DNA of 64,000 nt from an uncultured Nocardioides sp. (GCF_947488025.1 NZ_CANKYS010000010.1:62001-126000); one strand, 5' to 3'; positions 8,776 to 17,048 are shown, counted from the stretch's first letter. Numbers and translations are program-made. Notes: generated by a model not told the origin, from the sequence alone.

Positions 8776-9623
8776 TGACAGCCCTCGCCGGCGGTCAGCC
8801 GCTCCACGTCGTAGTCGGTAGCGGTGTACGCGCCCGACGCCGTACGGATCACGAGTCCAGCGACGTTCTCTCCGATGTGTCCTTGCCATATTCGAAGTTT
8901 TTCAGTCGACGATGTCTTGACGAATGCCCCGGGATACGGCCGCGTCAGAGCTCGCACATGGCGATCGACCTCCGCCGCGCTCATCTGTTCGGGGCGCAAC
9001 TCTCCATCGTCCGGCGTCCTGCCGGGCCACTCCGTTGCCTGCGACTCATCCTGAGCGGTCAATCGGATCGTCCCGTCGGCGACTCCCGGAAAGGTTTCTC
9101 GAATCAACGTCCGATGGGCCTCAATGACTTTGTTGTAGAGAGTTCCCGATGTCTCGTCGGCCTCGATTGGCACCTGGACTTGTCCGAGAATCGGCCCGGT
9201 GTCGACACCTTCGTCCAGCTTGAACATCGTGACACCCGTTTCCTCGAGGCCCTTGATGATGGCCCACGGAATGGATGCACGACCGCGGCCGACCGGGAGC
9301 AGCGTCGGGTGGATTCCGAGCACGCCCTTAGCTGGGGTACCCAAGATCTCGGTCTTGGCGATCTGGCTCCATCCGATGACGTAAAGCCAATCGAGTTCCG
9401 CCCCGCGCACCGCCGCCACGGCGTCGTCGTCGTTCATATTGCGAAACTTGTGCAACGGAATGGCATGCGCGCTGGCGAAGTCGTCGAGGTAGACGCGACC
9501 CGACTTGTTCGGGGCGATGTGGTCACTCAATGTGCCGAGATACACCAGGTTGGCGCCAAGGGTCGCCAGTTCCTCGAGACAGCTCTCGCCGAGACGGACG
9601 CAGGTGATGAAGCCGATACGCAC
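8772..9623 (-). CDS. sugar N-formyltransferase (formyl transferase family)
   Basis: The 283-residue protein starts MRIGFITCVRLGESCLEEL. The formyl transferase core includes KGVLGIHPTLLPVGRGRA around residues 119-136 and KLDEGVDTGPILGQ, where the His and the late Asp correspond to catalytic residues of the family. The canonical N-x-H motif is G-I-H here, so the usual catalytic Asn appears to be Gly. A C-terminal extension of about 90 residues contains RALTRPYPGAF, as in the C-terminal domain of ArnA- or methionyl-tRNA-type formyltransferases. It would use N10-formyl-tetrahydrofolate to formylate an amino sugar. The PIG-L deacetylase two genes away could supply the free amine. Confidence 0.8.
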   Translation of the reverse strand: MRIGFITCVRLGESCLEELATLGANLVYLGTLSDHIAPNKSGRVYLDDFASAHAIPLHKFRNMNDDDAVAAVRGAELDWLYVIGWSQIAKTEILGTPAKGVLGIHPTLLPVGRGRASIPWAIIKGLEETGVTMFKLDEGVDTGPILGQVQVPIEADETSGTLYNKVIEAHRTLIRETFPGVADGTIRLTAQDESQATEWPGRTPDDGELRPEQMSAAEVDRHVRALTRPYPGAFVKTSSTEKLRIWQGHIGENVAGLVIRTASGAYTATDYDVERLTAGEGCQ

Positions 9624-9634
9624 AGCAGGTGTCC

Positions 9635-10201
9635 TCAGTAAGTGGGCGGAGGCTTGAACAGGTACCCCACGGTCGAGACGAGGATTTTGATGTCACCCCG
9701 CAGCGTGATGCGTGCGGCGTACTGGTTGTCGTAGACCGCCTTCGCAGATTCGGTCATTCCATCGTAGGCACGGACCTGTGCCAGTCCCGTGAGACCGGGG
9801 CGTGCGGCATGGGCCGGCCCTTGGGCCCGTTCGTCGATCAGGGTGGACTGCGTCGGCAAGGCCGGTCGCGGGCCAACCAACGTCATGTCGCCGCGCAGGA
9901 TGTTGAAGAGCTGGGGTAGCTCATCGACATTGAGCCGCCGGATGACCGTCCCCACCTTCGTGACCGTCGCGGTGCCCATGCCGGCGGAGGGGGCCACCTT
10001 CGTCCCTGAGGGCATGCTTCGGAACTTCAACACCGTGAACACACGCCCGCCTTGACCGACTCGACTCTGGCGGTAGATGACGGGCGCTCCGTCCTCGATC
10101 CTGATCGCCGAAGCAGTGACCAGGAGCACGGGACCGAGCAGGACCGTGGCGACCCCGGACAGCAGAAGGTCGAGCACGCGCTTACCGAATCGGGCGTACA
10201 T
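9635..10201 (-). CDS. initiating undecaprenyl-phosphate sugar transferase (PglC/WcaJ C-terminal type)
   Basis: This 188-residue monotopic phosphoglycosyl transferase has one N-terminal hydrophobic helix (KRVLDLLLSGVATVLLGPVL) and then the conserved core: YRQSRVGQGG, VLKFRSM, LNVDELPQLFNILRGDMTLV, GPRPALP and RPGLTGLAQV. The Asp-Glu dyad in DELPQL is the catalytic site of the family. It attaches the first sugar phosphate to undecaprenyl phosphate on the cytoplasmic face and so starts the repeat unit. It is the short PglC form without the extra N-terminal membrane domain of WbaP/WcaJ. Its ATG overlaps the PIG-L stop by one base (TGATG). Confidence 0.92.
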   Translation of the reverse strand: MYARFGKRVLDLLLSGVATVLLGPVLLVTASAIRIEDGAPVIYRQSRVGQGGRVFTVLKFRSMPSGTKVAPSAGMGTATVTKVGTVIRRLNVDELPQLFNILRGDMTLVGPRPALPTQSTLIDERAQGPAHAARPGLTGLAQVRAYDGMTESAKAVYDNQYAARITLRGDIKILVSTVGYLFKPPPTY

Positions 10202-10899
10202 CAGCGGACCACCGAACCCAGGTCCAGGTAGGCAGTCTGAAACGCCTCGGCGTGCTCCAGCCCCGCAGCCCCGCCGCGGACTGCAGCAAGTCCAGCAAGA
10301 CCCTCGGGACTGCGCGGGTGCGGATACGGCCGCATCACGTCGCGATATGCCGCCAACGCGCGTGTCTTCGCGTCGACGCCGTCGAGGCCGATCTCGAAGA
10401 AGGTGTCCGGGGCAAACACGTCGCCCCCTCGAAAGGCCCAGTCGGTCGCCGACAGGATCTCCATGTAGTGCAGACTCCTGAGCGGCGGCACGTCCGTCCC
10501 ACGCTGGGCGAGCCGAGCAGCAGCTTGAGTCGCCACGGACACCTGGCGGTGGTCGTCATTGAGGTCGCCCGGATGTGAAGTGAAGATGCGCGTCGCCTGC
10601 GTCTCGACGATCGCACCCTCTACGAACTGCACGAGCTCGAGATGCGGGACCGTGTTCATCTGAATGTTTGGGAAGTCACCCAATATAGGCGTCCCAATTC
10701 CGAGGATTTCGGTTGCGCGAGCCATATCGTCCGCCAGCGCTGTGTCGGTGGGACGGTAGTTGCGGGCGCCGACCTGACCACACAAGATCGCCGCTCGCAC
10801 CGCGACGCCGCGCTGCGCGAGCCGGTAGGCGGTTCCTCCGCAACCTAGGACATCGTCGTCCGGGTGCGCGACGACGATCAGCACGTTGTCGTCGGTCAT
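10201..10899 (-). CDS. PIG-L family sugar deacetylase
   Basis: The protein carries VLIVVAHPDDDVLGCGG at the N-terminus and FTSHPGDLNDDHRQVS near residue 115, the two zinc-binding motifs of the PIG-L/LmbE superfamily. Substrates of this family are N-acetyl groups of sugar conjugates. The start at 10899 puts the first motif close to the N-terminus and has AAGAAAGAGA just upstream. An ATG at 10938 (overlapping the capE stop as TGATG) and a TTG at 10941 are alternatives that add 13-14 residues. Gene order (deacetylase, initiating transferase, formyltransferase) suggests it exposes an amine for formylation, either on a nucleotide sugar or on a lipid-linked sugar. Mycothiol-type deacetylation is less likely here. 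Confidence 0.82.
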   Translation of the reverse strand: MTDDNVLIVVAHPDDDVLGCGGTAYRLAQRGVAVRAAILCGQVGARNYRPTDTALADDMARATEILGIGTPILGDFPNIQMNTVPHLELVQFVEGAIVETQATRIFTSHPGDLNDDHRQVSVATQAAARLAQRGTDVPPLRSLHYMEILSATDWAFRGGDVFAPDTFFEIGLDGVDAKTRALAAYRDVMRPYPHPRSPEGLAGLAAVRGGAAGLEHAEAFQTAYLDLGSVVR

Positions 10900-10937
10900 G
10901 GTCTCTTTCTTGTGAGGGAGCGAAGCGGGCACATCCA

Positions 10938-11957
10938 TCAACCGATAAGACTGCGAAATGCTGGCAGCTGCATCAGCAACTCCACCACGCCGTCGACGTT
11001 CAGCCGCTCGGTGTTGTGTGAGTGGTAGTCGTCCATGTCCGACTCCCGGCGATCACCCTCGTCGAAGTACTCGCCGTAATTCAGATCGCGGGCGTCAACC
11101 GCGACACGAAAATACTCTCCTTGGTCCTTCGAACGAGTGAGTTCCTCCCGCGTCGCGAGAGTTTCATAGACCTTTTCACCGTGGCGCGTGCCGATGACCT
11201 TGATCTCGGGTTCCACCCCCATAGCAGCACCGACCGCCTTGGCGAGATCTTCGATAGTGCTCGCCGGAGCCTTGCGAATGAAGAGGTCACCTGGCCTGGC
11301 ATGACCGAAGGCATGCTCGACCAAAAGGACGGCTTCGTCCAGCGACATGAGGAAGCGGGTCATGTTCGGGTCCGTCACCGTAAGCGGATTGCCAGCACGG
11401 ATCTGCTCGACGAAGAGCGGGATGACCGATCCGCGGGACATCATCACGTTGCCGTAGCGAACGGTGGACACGACGGTCTCGGCGGTCGGGTTGTTGCGGG
11501 CGAATGCCTGCGCGACCTTCTCCATCATCGCCTTGGACATGCCCATCGCATTGACCGGATAGGCGGCCTTGTCGGTGCCGAGGCAGACGACCGACCGGAC
11601 CCCGTTGGCATTGCTCGCCTCGATGACGTTGCTGCTGCCGAGCACGTTGGTCTTCATGGCTTCCATGGGGAAGAACTCGCAGCTCGGCACCTGCTTGAGC
11701 GCCGCTGCGTGGAAGACGTAGTCCACGCCTCTCGTGGCGCGGTCGACGCTTTCATAGTCGCGAACGTCGCCTATGTAGAACCGTACGCGGTCGTCAGCGA
11801 GCCTGTTCCGCATGTCGTGCTGCTTCAGCTCGTCGCGGCTGAGGATGCGCACCTCGCCGACGCCCGAATCGAGAAGCCTCCGAACCATGGTGTGGCCGAA
11901 TGAGCCGGTGCCGCCAGTGACAAGAACAGTGGAATGGGAATCGACAGGCGTCGACAC
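10938..11957 (-). CDS. capE: CapE-like UDP-GlcNAc 4,6-dehydratase (5-inverting)
   Basis: The 339-residue soluble protein begins with a short tail and VLVTGGTGSFGHTMVRRLL. It has FHAAALKQVPSCEFFPMEA, GTDKAAYPVNAMGMSKAMME and TVRYGNVMMSRGSVIPLF. In the SDR active-site segment the usual Tyr is Met with Lys four residues on (M-G-M-S-K), as in CapE, which lacks the classical Tyr. CapE removes water from UDP-GlcNAc with C5 inversion to start UDP-L-FucNAc synthesis. CapF and CapG lie in the same operon. The 3' end overlaps the extended reading of the PIG-L gene. Confidence 0.9.
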   Translation of the reverse strand: MSTPVDSHSTVLVTGGTGSFGHTMVRRLLDSGVGEVRILSRDELKQHDMRNRLADDRVRFYIGDVRDYESVDRATRGVDYVFHAAALKQVPSCEFFPMEAMKTNVLGSSNVIEASNANGVRSVVCLGTDKAAYPVNAMGMSKAMMEKVAQAFARNNPTAETVVSTVRYGNVMMSRGSVIPLFVEQIRAGNPLTVTDPNMTRFLMSLDEAVLLVEHAFGHARPGDLFIRKAPASTIEDLAKAVGAAMGVEPEIKVIGTRHGEKVYETLATREELTRSKDQGEYFRVAVDARDLNYGEYFDEGDRRESDMDDYHSHNTERLNVDGVVELLMQLPAFRSLIG

Positions 11958-12000
11958 GTGGGATTTCTCGCTTTCAGAGATGGGGGTTGTTGTGGCTGAA

Positions 12001-13830
12001 TCAGCTGGCCCAGTGGGCGGCCGGGTCGGGCAGGTGCACCCAATCCTCGAATGCCTGGAGCATGCCCAGGTGTGTCGACTCGAGGTCGAAGGACCGGACG
12101 ACGTCGGCCGCGAGCGGGCTTACCTCTGCGTGAGACACCAGCGGGTGCTTGGACCGCTCGTCACTCTCCGCGCCACCGAAGAGGTTCTCGTGCAGCTTCT
12201 CGCCTTCGCGGAGCCCGGTGTAGACGATCTCGATGTTCTTGCCGGACATGGCGATCAGCTGGCGCGCGACGTCGACGATCTTCACGGGCTCGCCCATGTC
12301 GAGGATCATCACCTCGCCGTCCTCGCCGATGGCGCCAGCCTGGATGACAAGCTGGACTGCCTCTTCGACCGTCATGAAGTAGCGCGTGACGTCGGGGTGG
12401 ACCACGGTGACGGGCCCGCCGGCTGCGATCTGGGCGGTGAACGTGTGCAGCACCGAGCCACGAGAACCGAGCACGTTGCCAAAACGGACGCTGATGTACG
12501 CGCCGTCAGCCTGCTGAGCCATGGCGGCGGTCAGGCGCTCGGCGATGCGCTTGGAGTAGCCCAGGACGCTCTTGGGGTCGGCAGCCTTGTCGGTGGAGAT
12601 GTTGACGAACGTCTCGACACCGAAGTCCGCGGAAGCCTGCAGCACGTTGGCCGTGCCGAGCACGTTGGTCTTCATCGCCTCGTGCGGATACTGCTCCAGC
12701 ATCGGCAGGTGCTTCAGCGCCGCTGCGTGGAAGACCACCTCGGGCCTGCGCTCATCGAAGATGCGTCGCAGCGCGGCCTGGTCGCGGATGTCGTTGAGGA
12801 CGACGTCGTCGCTGTCGAGCAACGCCCGGCCGTGGATGGAGAGCTGCACTGCGTGGAGGGCAGACTCGTCGCGATCGAGCATCATCAACTCAGCGGGACC
12901 GTAACGGTGCAGCTGGCGACACAGCTCCGAGCCGATCGATCCGCCCGCGCCGGTGACCAGGACCCGTTTGCCGGTGACATAGCCCGCGATGGCGGCGATG
13001 TCCGTCTCGACAGCGGCCCGCCCGAGAATGTCGCGCATGTTGACGTCCCGGACGTCCCGGACGTCCGCGTGCGCAGCGAAGGACTCCGCGAAGGGCGGCA
13101 GCACCTTGATGGCGATGCCCAGTTCGGCAGCACGGTCGACCAGCGGCTTGATGACGTCCTTGCTCGCGCTCGGGATCGCCACCACGATGCTGGTGGCGCC
13201 TGTCTCCCTGACCACACGCTCCAGATCGGCGGTGGTGCCGAGGACGGGCACCCCGAAGTGACGGCGATTGCGCATCCAGGGGTCGTCGTCGAGGTAACCG
13301 ACAGGGACGAGCCCGGCCTCGGGTCGGGATCGCATGGAGTGCACGAGGCGCGCCCCGCTGGCTCCTGCCCCGATGATCACCGCGCGCTCGTCGGTGTCGC
13401 TGCTGGGCGGCACGAATCGATGGGTGCCCTGTCGCCATACAGCGCGCACGGTGAGCATGACGAACAGTCCGAGGAACGTGCCCGAGAGGGGCACGCTGCG
13501 AGCGACCCAGTGCGGATCGGACGACGCGTTGGCGACGAACACCACGAGCCCTGCCAGCGCGGTAGCTGACCCGAGCATGATGGTCTCTTCGTTGGTGGCG
13601 ACGCCGACGCGACCCAGGTAGACCCGGGTGGTCAGACCGAGGATCCACTGCAAGATGATCGCCGCGAGCACTACCCCGGCCACCCCGGCCCACACCGTCG
13701 GTGCCAGATCATCGCCGTAGCGAAGCATGACGCTCGCGAAGTAGGCGACTGCCAACGCCGCGGCGTCGAAGGCCATCAACACCAGCGTGCGCCGAGTGCG
13801 CACGCTGGACTGAAGCTCGGTACGTGTCAT
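12001..13830 (-). CDS. membrane nucleoside-diphosphate-sugar 4,6-dehydratase (FlaA1/CapD/WbpM type)
   Basis: The ATG at 13830 is preceded by GGGGGAGTC, a fair ribosome site, and gives 609 residues. The frame stays open for 75 codons upstream but without a better start. About four hydrophobic helices fill residues 10-130, followed by a CoA-binding-like Rossmann segment (VIIGAGASGARLVHSM) and then the SDR domain: VLVTGAGGSIGSELCRQL, FHAAALKHLPMLEQYP, ISTDKAADPKSVLGYSKRIA and SVRFGNVLGSRGSV. The long PglF/WbpM type makes UDP-4-keto-6-deoxy-GlcNAc (retaining). It is the first gene of the operon and may feed the second sugar, handled by the short reductase and the initiating transferase. Confidence 0.88.
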   Translation of the reverse strand: MTRTELQSSVRTRRTLVLMAFDAAALAVAYFASVMLRYGDDLAPTVWAGVAGVVLAAIILQWILGLTTRVYLGRVGVATNEETIMLGSATALAGLVVFVANASSDPHWVARSVPLSGTFLGLFVMLTVRAVWRQGTHRFVPPSSDTDERAVIIGAGASGARLVHSMRSRPEAGLVPVGYLDDDPWMRNRRHFGVPVLGTTADLERVVRETGATSIVVAIPSASKDVIKPLVDRAAELGIAIKVLPPFAESFAAHADVRDVRDVNMRDILGRAAVETDIAAIAGYVTGKRVLVTGAGGSIGSELCRQLHRYGPAELMMLDRDESALHAVQLSIHGRALLDSDDVVLNDIRDQAALRRIFDERRPEVVFHAAALKHLPMLEQYPHEAMKTNVLGTANVLQASADFGVETFVNISTDKAADPKSVLGYSKRIAERLTAAMAQQADGAYISVRFGNVLGSRGSVLHTFTAQIAAGGPVTVVHPDVTRYFMTVEEAVQLVIQAGAIGEDGEVMILDMGEPVKIVDVARQLIAMSGKNIEIVYTGLREGEKLHENLFGGAESDERSKHPLVSHAEVSPLAADVVRSFDLESTHLGMLQAFEDWVHLPDPAAHWAS

Positions 13831-14098
13831 GACTCCCCCACGAAGTACTGACGTCGAATGTTCGGGTGACTTCCCGCCCCTTTGCGAAGTGTCACACGGT
13901 CCGACTTCGTGGTGCGTGCTTCCCGACAAACTGGCGAGAGGATCGTACGTCAAACTAGGCTTGACGACGCATTCCCGTCTCGGTCTTCGGCGAATTCCAC
14001 CCCCTGGGGGGTGCGAGCCCGTGACGCCCTCGTGCGAACGCGGGATCGGCCACACGTGCCACGTCTACACTCCCGACCATGCGCGGTGGCGACCAGTT
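13831..14098. promoter_or_regulatory. intergenic promoter region between the polysaccharide operon and the NTase gene
   Basis: These 268 bases lie between two divergent genes and should contain both promoters. On the plus strand a TACACT at about 14066-14071 is a plausible -10 for the nucleotidyltransferase gene. On the minus strand only the ribosome site before 13830 is clear. No TTTGCCA box of the type found near the XRE regulator is present, so I see no sequence link between that regulator and this promoter. Nothing else is recognised. Confidence 0.3.
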
Positions 14099-15535
14099 GT
14101 GAGAGTGGTGCGCGCTCAGCTCCGCGATCTCTACGTCGAGGCCGACCGCTCTGTCGCGATGGTGGGCGAGAACGTGGTCGTGCTGTCCGAGGTAGCGACA
14201 TCGATCCTCTCTGCCGTCCCTGCCGAGGGTAGTGCGCAGCTCGCGTACATTGTCGACTTCGTCGTGGCGGAGCATGGCGAGCCCCCACCACCAGCGAATG
14301 CGGAGTCACTGACGCGTCGCCAGGTCCTCGACCTCGTCGCTCACCGCGTCCTCGACATTGCGACTGAGGGCACCGACGCGCAACCGGGCATGGGTAATTC
14401 GCCCGAGCAGGTCCTCGCAGTCGTGCAAGACGCCCTGCGAAGAGCCCTCGCCTCACAGCACGGGTCGCCATGGACGCTTGCCCCTGGCATCAGTGAGCGG
14501 GCGTTCGCGCAAGCAGTTCAGCGACAACGGGTCACCTCACAGCTCGTCACGCGTCTTGGGGACACCTTGCCCGCAGAAGTTCGGGCTCATCACGCTGCGC
14601 TCACGACGGCCAGTGACGGGACAGCGCGCGACCTCCACCAAGTGCTCGAGCTCTTCACCGCCGCGGGGGTTCGTGTATTGGTCTTCAAAGGTATGGCCCT
14701 CGCTGCTCAGGCGTGGGGCGACGAGACCGCCCGCGGCTTCGGCGACCTCGATCTCCTCGTATCACCACCTGACCTAGAGCGAGCGCACCACGTGTTGCGC
14801 GAGGCTGGGTGGCGCACGAGCAACGTCTACCCCACGCCCGGACCCTCGTGGGGGTGGAGACAGTTCTGTCGCAGCGAGTGCGAGATGACCTTCCAGCGTG
14901 GGCGCACTGATATCGATCTGCACTGGCATGCCCTTCCAGCTCGAGGAGCATTCCCAGAGTTCGAGGAGTTGTGGGCACGCCGGGAGAACGTCAACATCAG
15001 AGGACGGCGCGTGCCGACTTTCGGATTCTTCGACGCCCTTGCTCACTCAGCTAGCCACAGCGCCAAAGATCACTGGCGCTGGTTGCGAGGCATCGCGGAC
15101 GTTCACAGGTTGATGTCGGACCCCCGGACATGGGCCGCGGCGGATCGGCCGTTGCGCGGTGACCAGCTGCTCACACTCGGGGTCGCTGCGCAGCTTCTTG
15201 GGATCCCTGACGGCTCACCACGGGTGGTCATTGATGCCGCAAGAGCGTGTCAGAGGGTGCTTCCGCGCGTCCAGATAGTCCAACTCATGCCCGAGCGAAG
15301 CTCTGCCCAGGACTGGGTCCCCGGACGGGGGACGCTCGAGACAATGACGCCCCTGTGGCATGCGCGAGTGCGGCCACAGGAGTTCGTTCGCCGGCTCTCG
15401 AGCAGCGCGATGCCACCCTGGGCTCTCGCCGAGGAGACATCAGTCCACGCCTACACGGCCGCCCCGCGGGTTCTCCTACTCCGCGCGTCGGAGGTCGGAC
15501 GCCGGATCCGGCAACGAGGCTTGCGCCTTCTCTGA
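14099..15535 (+). CDS. PqqD-like domain fused to a family-5 nucleotidyltransferase
   Basis: The GTG at 14099 starts the protein at VRVVRAQLRDLYVEADRSVA; the frame is open further upstream, but codons there look non-coding. Residues 1-85 resemble the PqqD/HPr-rel-A small domain, a beta-rich chaperone-like segment with VVVLSEVATSIL. From about residue 185 the protein has VFKGMALAAQAWGD and ARGFGDLDLLVSP. The G-x-G-D-x-D there is the catalytic motif of the uncharacterised nucleotidyltransferase family NTP_transf_5. Genes of this family often occur with HprK-like kinases in exopolysaccharide or lasso-peptide loci, and one lies 1.9 kb downstream. The substrate is unknown. A fusion of the two parts is notable because they are often separate genes. 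Confidence 0.75.
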   Translation: MRVVRAQLRDLYVEADRSVAMVGENVVVLSEVATSILSAVPAEGSAQLAYIVDFVVAEHGEPPPPANAESLTRRQVLDLVAHRVLDIATEGTDAQPGMGNSPEQVLAVVQDALRRALASQHGSPWTLAPGISERAFAQAVQRQRVTSQLVTRLGDTLPAEVRAHHAALTTASDGTARDLHQVLELFTAAGVRVLVFKGMALAAQAWGDETARGFGDLDLLVSPPDLERAHHVLREAGWRTSNVYPTPGPSWGWRQFCRSECEMTFQRGRTDIDLHWHALPARGAFPEFEELWARRENVNIRGRRVPTFGFFDALAHSASHSAKDHWRWLRGIADVHRLMSDPRTWAAADRPLRGDQLLTLGVAAQLLGIPDGSPRVVIDAARACQRVLPRVQIVQLMPERSSAQDWVPGRGTLETMTPLWHARVRPQEFVRRLSSSAMPPWALAEETSVHAYTAAPRVLLLRASEVGRRIRQRGLRLL

Positions 15536-15560
15536 CCTCTTCCAGGTCCTCAGCGACCGG

Positions 15561-15590
15561 TTGCCATCCGCGGCACATCTTTTTGCCAGA
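15561..15590 (+). promoter_or_regulatory. pair of TTGCCA boxes upstream of the XRE-TPR regulator
   Basis: TTGCCA occurs at 15561-15566 and again, as TTTTTGCCAGA, at 15580-15590. The cores are 22 bp apart, about two helical turns, so a dimer could bind both on one face. The same core, in the same relative arrangement on the opposite strand, recurs between the secreted peptide gene and the kinase gene (17274-17302). A possible -10 (TACTAC, 15608-15613) lies 16-17 bases before the ATG at 15630, so the boxes would sit at or just upstream of the -35 region. Autoregulation is inferred. Confidence 0.4.
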
Positions 15591-15629
15591 ATTCAACAAC
15601 TCTTCCGTACTACCAGCCACAATGTCCGA

Positions 15630-16988
15630 ATGGATGCTCGCCAGGCTGAACTTCTCGCTCAGGCCGACCAGTACGAGCTGGGCCGCCGACTGCGCTCGAT
15701 CCGCGTCGCTCGTGGATTGACGCAGGGCGATGTGGTGGGCGACGCCATTTCGGTCGCCTACCTGTCGCGCCTCGAGACCGGCGCGCGCCGCCCCACCGTG
15801 AAGGTCCTCAGCGCGCTTGCAGCCCGGCTCGACGTGTCCATCGACTCCCTGCTCGAGAGCGAACGCGGCCCAGATCCGGACGAGCTTCGCCTCGCCCTCG
15901 ACTACGCCGAGCTCGCCCTGGAGTCGGGTGAGCCCACCGAAGCAGCGCAGCACATCGACACCGTTCTCAGCCGCCTCGACGAGCCGGCCGGGCCCGGCAT
16001 CGAGGAACGAGCTCGACTCCTGCACGCCCGTTCGCTCGAGGCGAGCGGTCGCGAGGACGATGCGGTCATCGAGCTCGAGGGCCTGCTCGAGCGCGACTCG
16101 CTGAGCGGACTCAGCCGCATCAAGGCCGGCATCGCCCTGAGCCGAATCCACCGCGAGACCGGCGACCTGGGGCGCGCCATCACGTCTGGCGAGGAGGTCC
16201 TGTCGCAGCTGAGGCTCGCCGGCCTTGAGGCCAGCGACGAGGCCGTTCAGTTGTCGGTCACGGTGGCAGCCGCCTACTTCGAACGAGGCGACACCGCCCA
16301 CGCGGTACGTCTGTGTACGAAGGCCATCTCGCAGGCAGAGACCCTCGACTCGCCGCGCGCCCGCGCGTCGGCGTACTGGAACGCCAGCGTCATGCAGGCC
16401 AACCGCGGTGATATCGCAGCAGCGGTGCCCCTTGCCGAGCGGGCGTTGTCGTTGCTCGGCGAAGGACAGGACGCGCGCAACCTGGCGCGGCTGCGCACCG
16501 AGGTCGGCCGCCTCCAGCTCGAGCTCGACCCGCCCGCCGTCGACGAGGCTCGGGAGAACCTGACCCGGGCGGTCTCCGAGATGGAGTGGAGCAGCGCCTC
16601 CCCGACCGATCGCGCCTGGACCCTCCTGGGCTTGGCGAGGGCGGCGTTCCTGTCGGGCGAGCTCGAGCAGGCGCGCGACCTGATCGGTGAGGTGGAGACC
16701 ACGTCGAGGGGCCATGCCCCGCTCGCCGAAGCAGAAGCGCTGACCCTGGCGGGCCGCACCTGCGCGGAGGAGGGCCGGATGGCCGAGGCTGCCGACTTCT
16801 ACCAGCAGGCGGTGCTGCGCCTGTCGGCCATCGGCGCCGACAAGGCCGCAGCCCAGCTGTGGTTCGACCTGGCCAGCCTGCTCGAGAGCGTCGACCTGTC
16901 CGAGGCCGCCCGCGACGCCTATCGTCGCGCAGCGGCCTCGACAGGTCTGCGCACTCGTACGGCGGTCGTGTCCCCGGTCAACGCGTGA
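15630..16988 (+). CDS. XRE-family regulator with TPR sensor domain (RRNPP-like architecture)
   Basis: The 452-residue protein starts at ATG 15630 with MDARQAELLAQADQYELG. Residues 15-75 form an XRE helix-turn-helix (GRRLRSIRVARGLTQGDVV, then AYLSRLETGARRPTVKVLSA). The remaining 370 or so residues are alpha-helical repeats of TPR type, for example RARLLHARSLEASGREDDAV, HRETGDLGRAITSGEEVL and AYWNASVMQANRGDIAAAVP. This HTH plus TPR layout at about this length is that of peptide-binding RRNPP regulators such as NprR and PlcR, although actinobacteria also have uncharacterised members. A short secreted peptide is encoded convergently right behind it. There is no clear ribosome site; the mRNA may have a very short leader. 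Confidence 0.82.
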   Translation: MDARQAELLAQADQYELGRRLRSIRVARGLTQGDVVGDAISVAYLSRLETGARRPTVKVLSALAARLDVSIDSLLESERGPDPDELRLALDYAELALESGEPTEAAQHIDTVLSRLDEPAGPGIEERARLLHARSLEASGREDDAVIELEGLLERDSLSGLSRIKAGIALSRIHRETGDLGRAITSGEEVLSQLRLAGLEASDEAVQLSVTVAAAYFERGDTAHAVRLCTKAISQAETLDSPRARASAYWNASVMQANRGDIAAAVPLAERALSLLGEGQDARNLARLRTEVGRLQLELDPPAVDEARENLTRAVSEMEWSSASPTDRAWTLLGLARAAFLSGELEQARDLIGEVETTSRGHAPLAEAEALTLAGRTCAEEGRMAEAADFYQQAVLRLSAIGADKAAAQLWFDLASLLESVDLSEAARDAYRRAAASTGLRTRTAVVSPVNA

Positions 16989-16992
16989 GCTG

Positions 16993-17015
16993 ACGCGCGG
17001 TCTCGGGCCGCGCGT
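16993..17015. terminator. hairpin terminator between the convergent regulator and peptide genes
   Basis: A perfect 8-bp stem, ACGCGCGG / CCGCGCGT, encloses the 7-base loop TCTCGGG. It begins 5 bases after the regulator stop and lies 34 bases beyond the stop of the oppositely oriented peptide gene. It lacks a T-run, which is common in high-GC actinobacteria. It would separate the two convergent transcripts in either direction. Confidence 0.5.
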
Positions 17016-17048
17016 GCGGGTCGACGACCTGGATGGGTGGCTCGACGC

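Noticed and set aside
3062..13830. ABC-type polysaccharide exporter in the capsule locus.
   Set aside because: No Wzm/Wzt-like genes are present. A Wzx flippase, a Wzy-like gene and a Wzz-kinase indicate the flippase/polymerase route.
13831..14055. N-terminal extension of the FlaA1-like dehydratase to 14055.
   Set aside because: The extra 75 residues look non-coding. The ribosome site GGGGGAGTC and the first membrane helix agree with the start at 13830.
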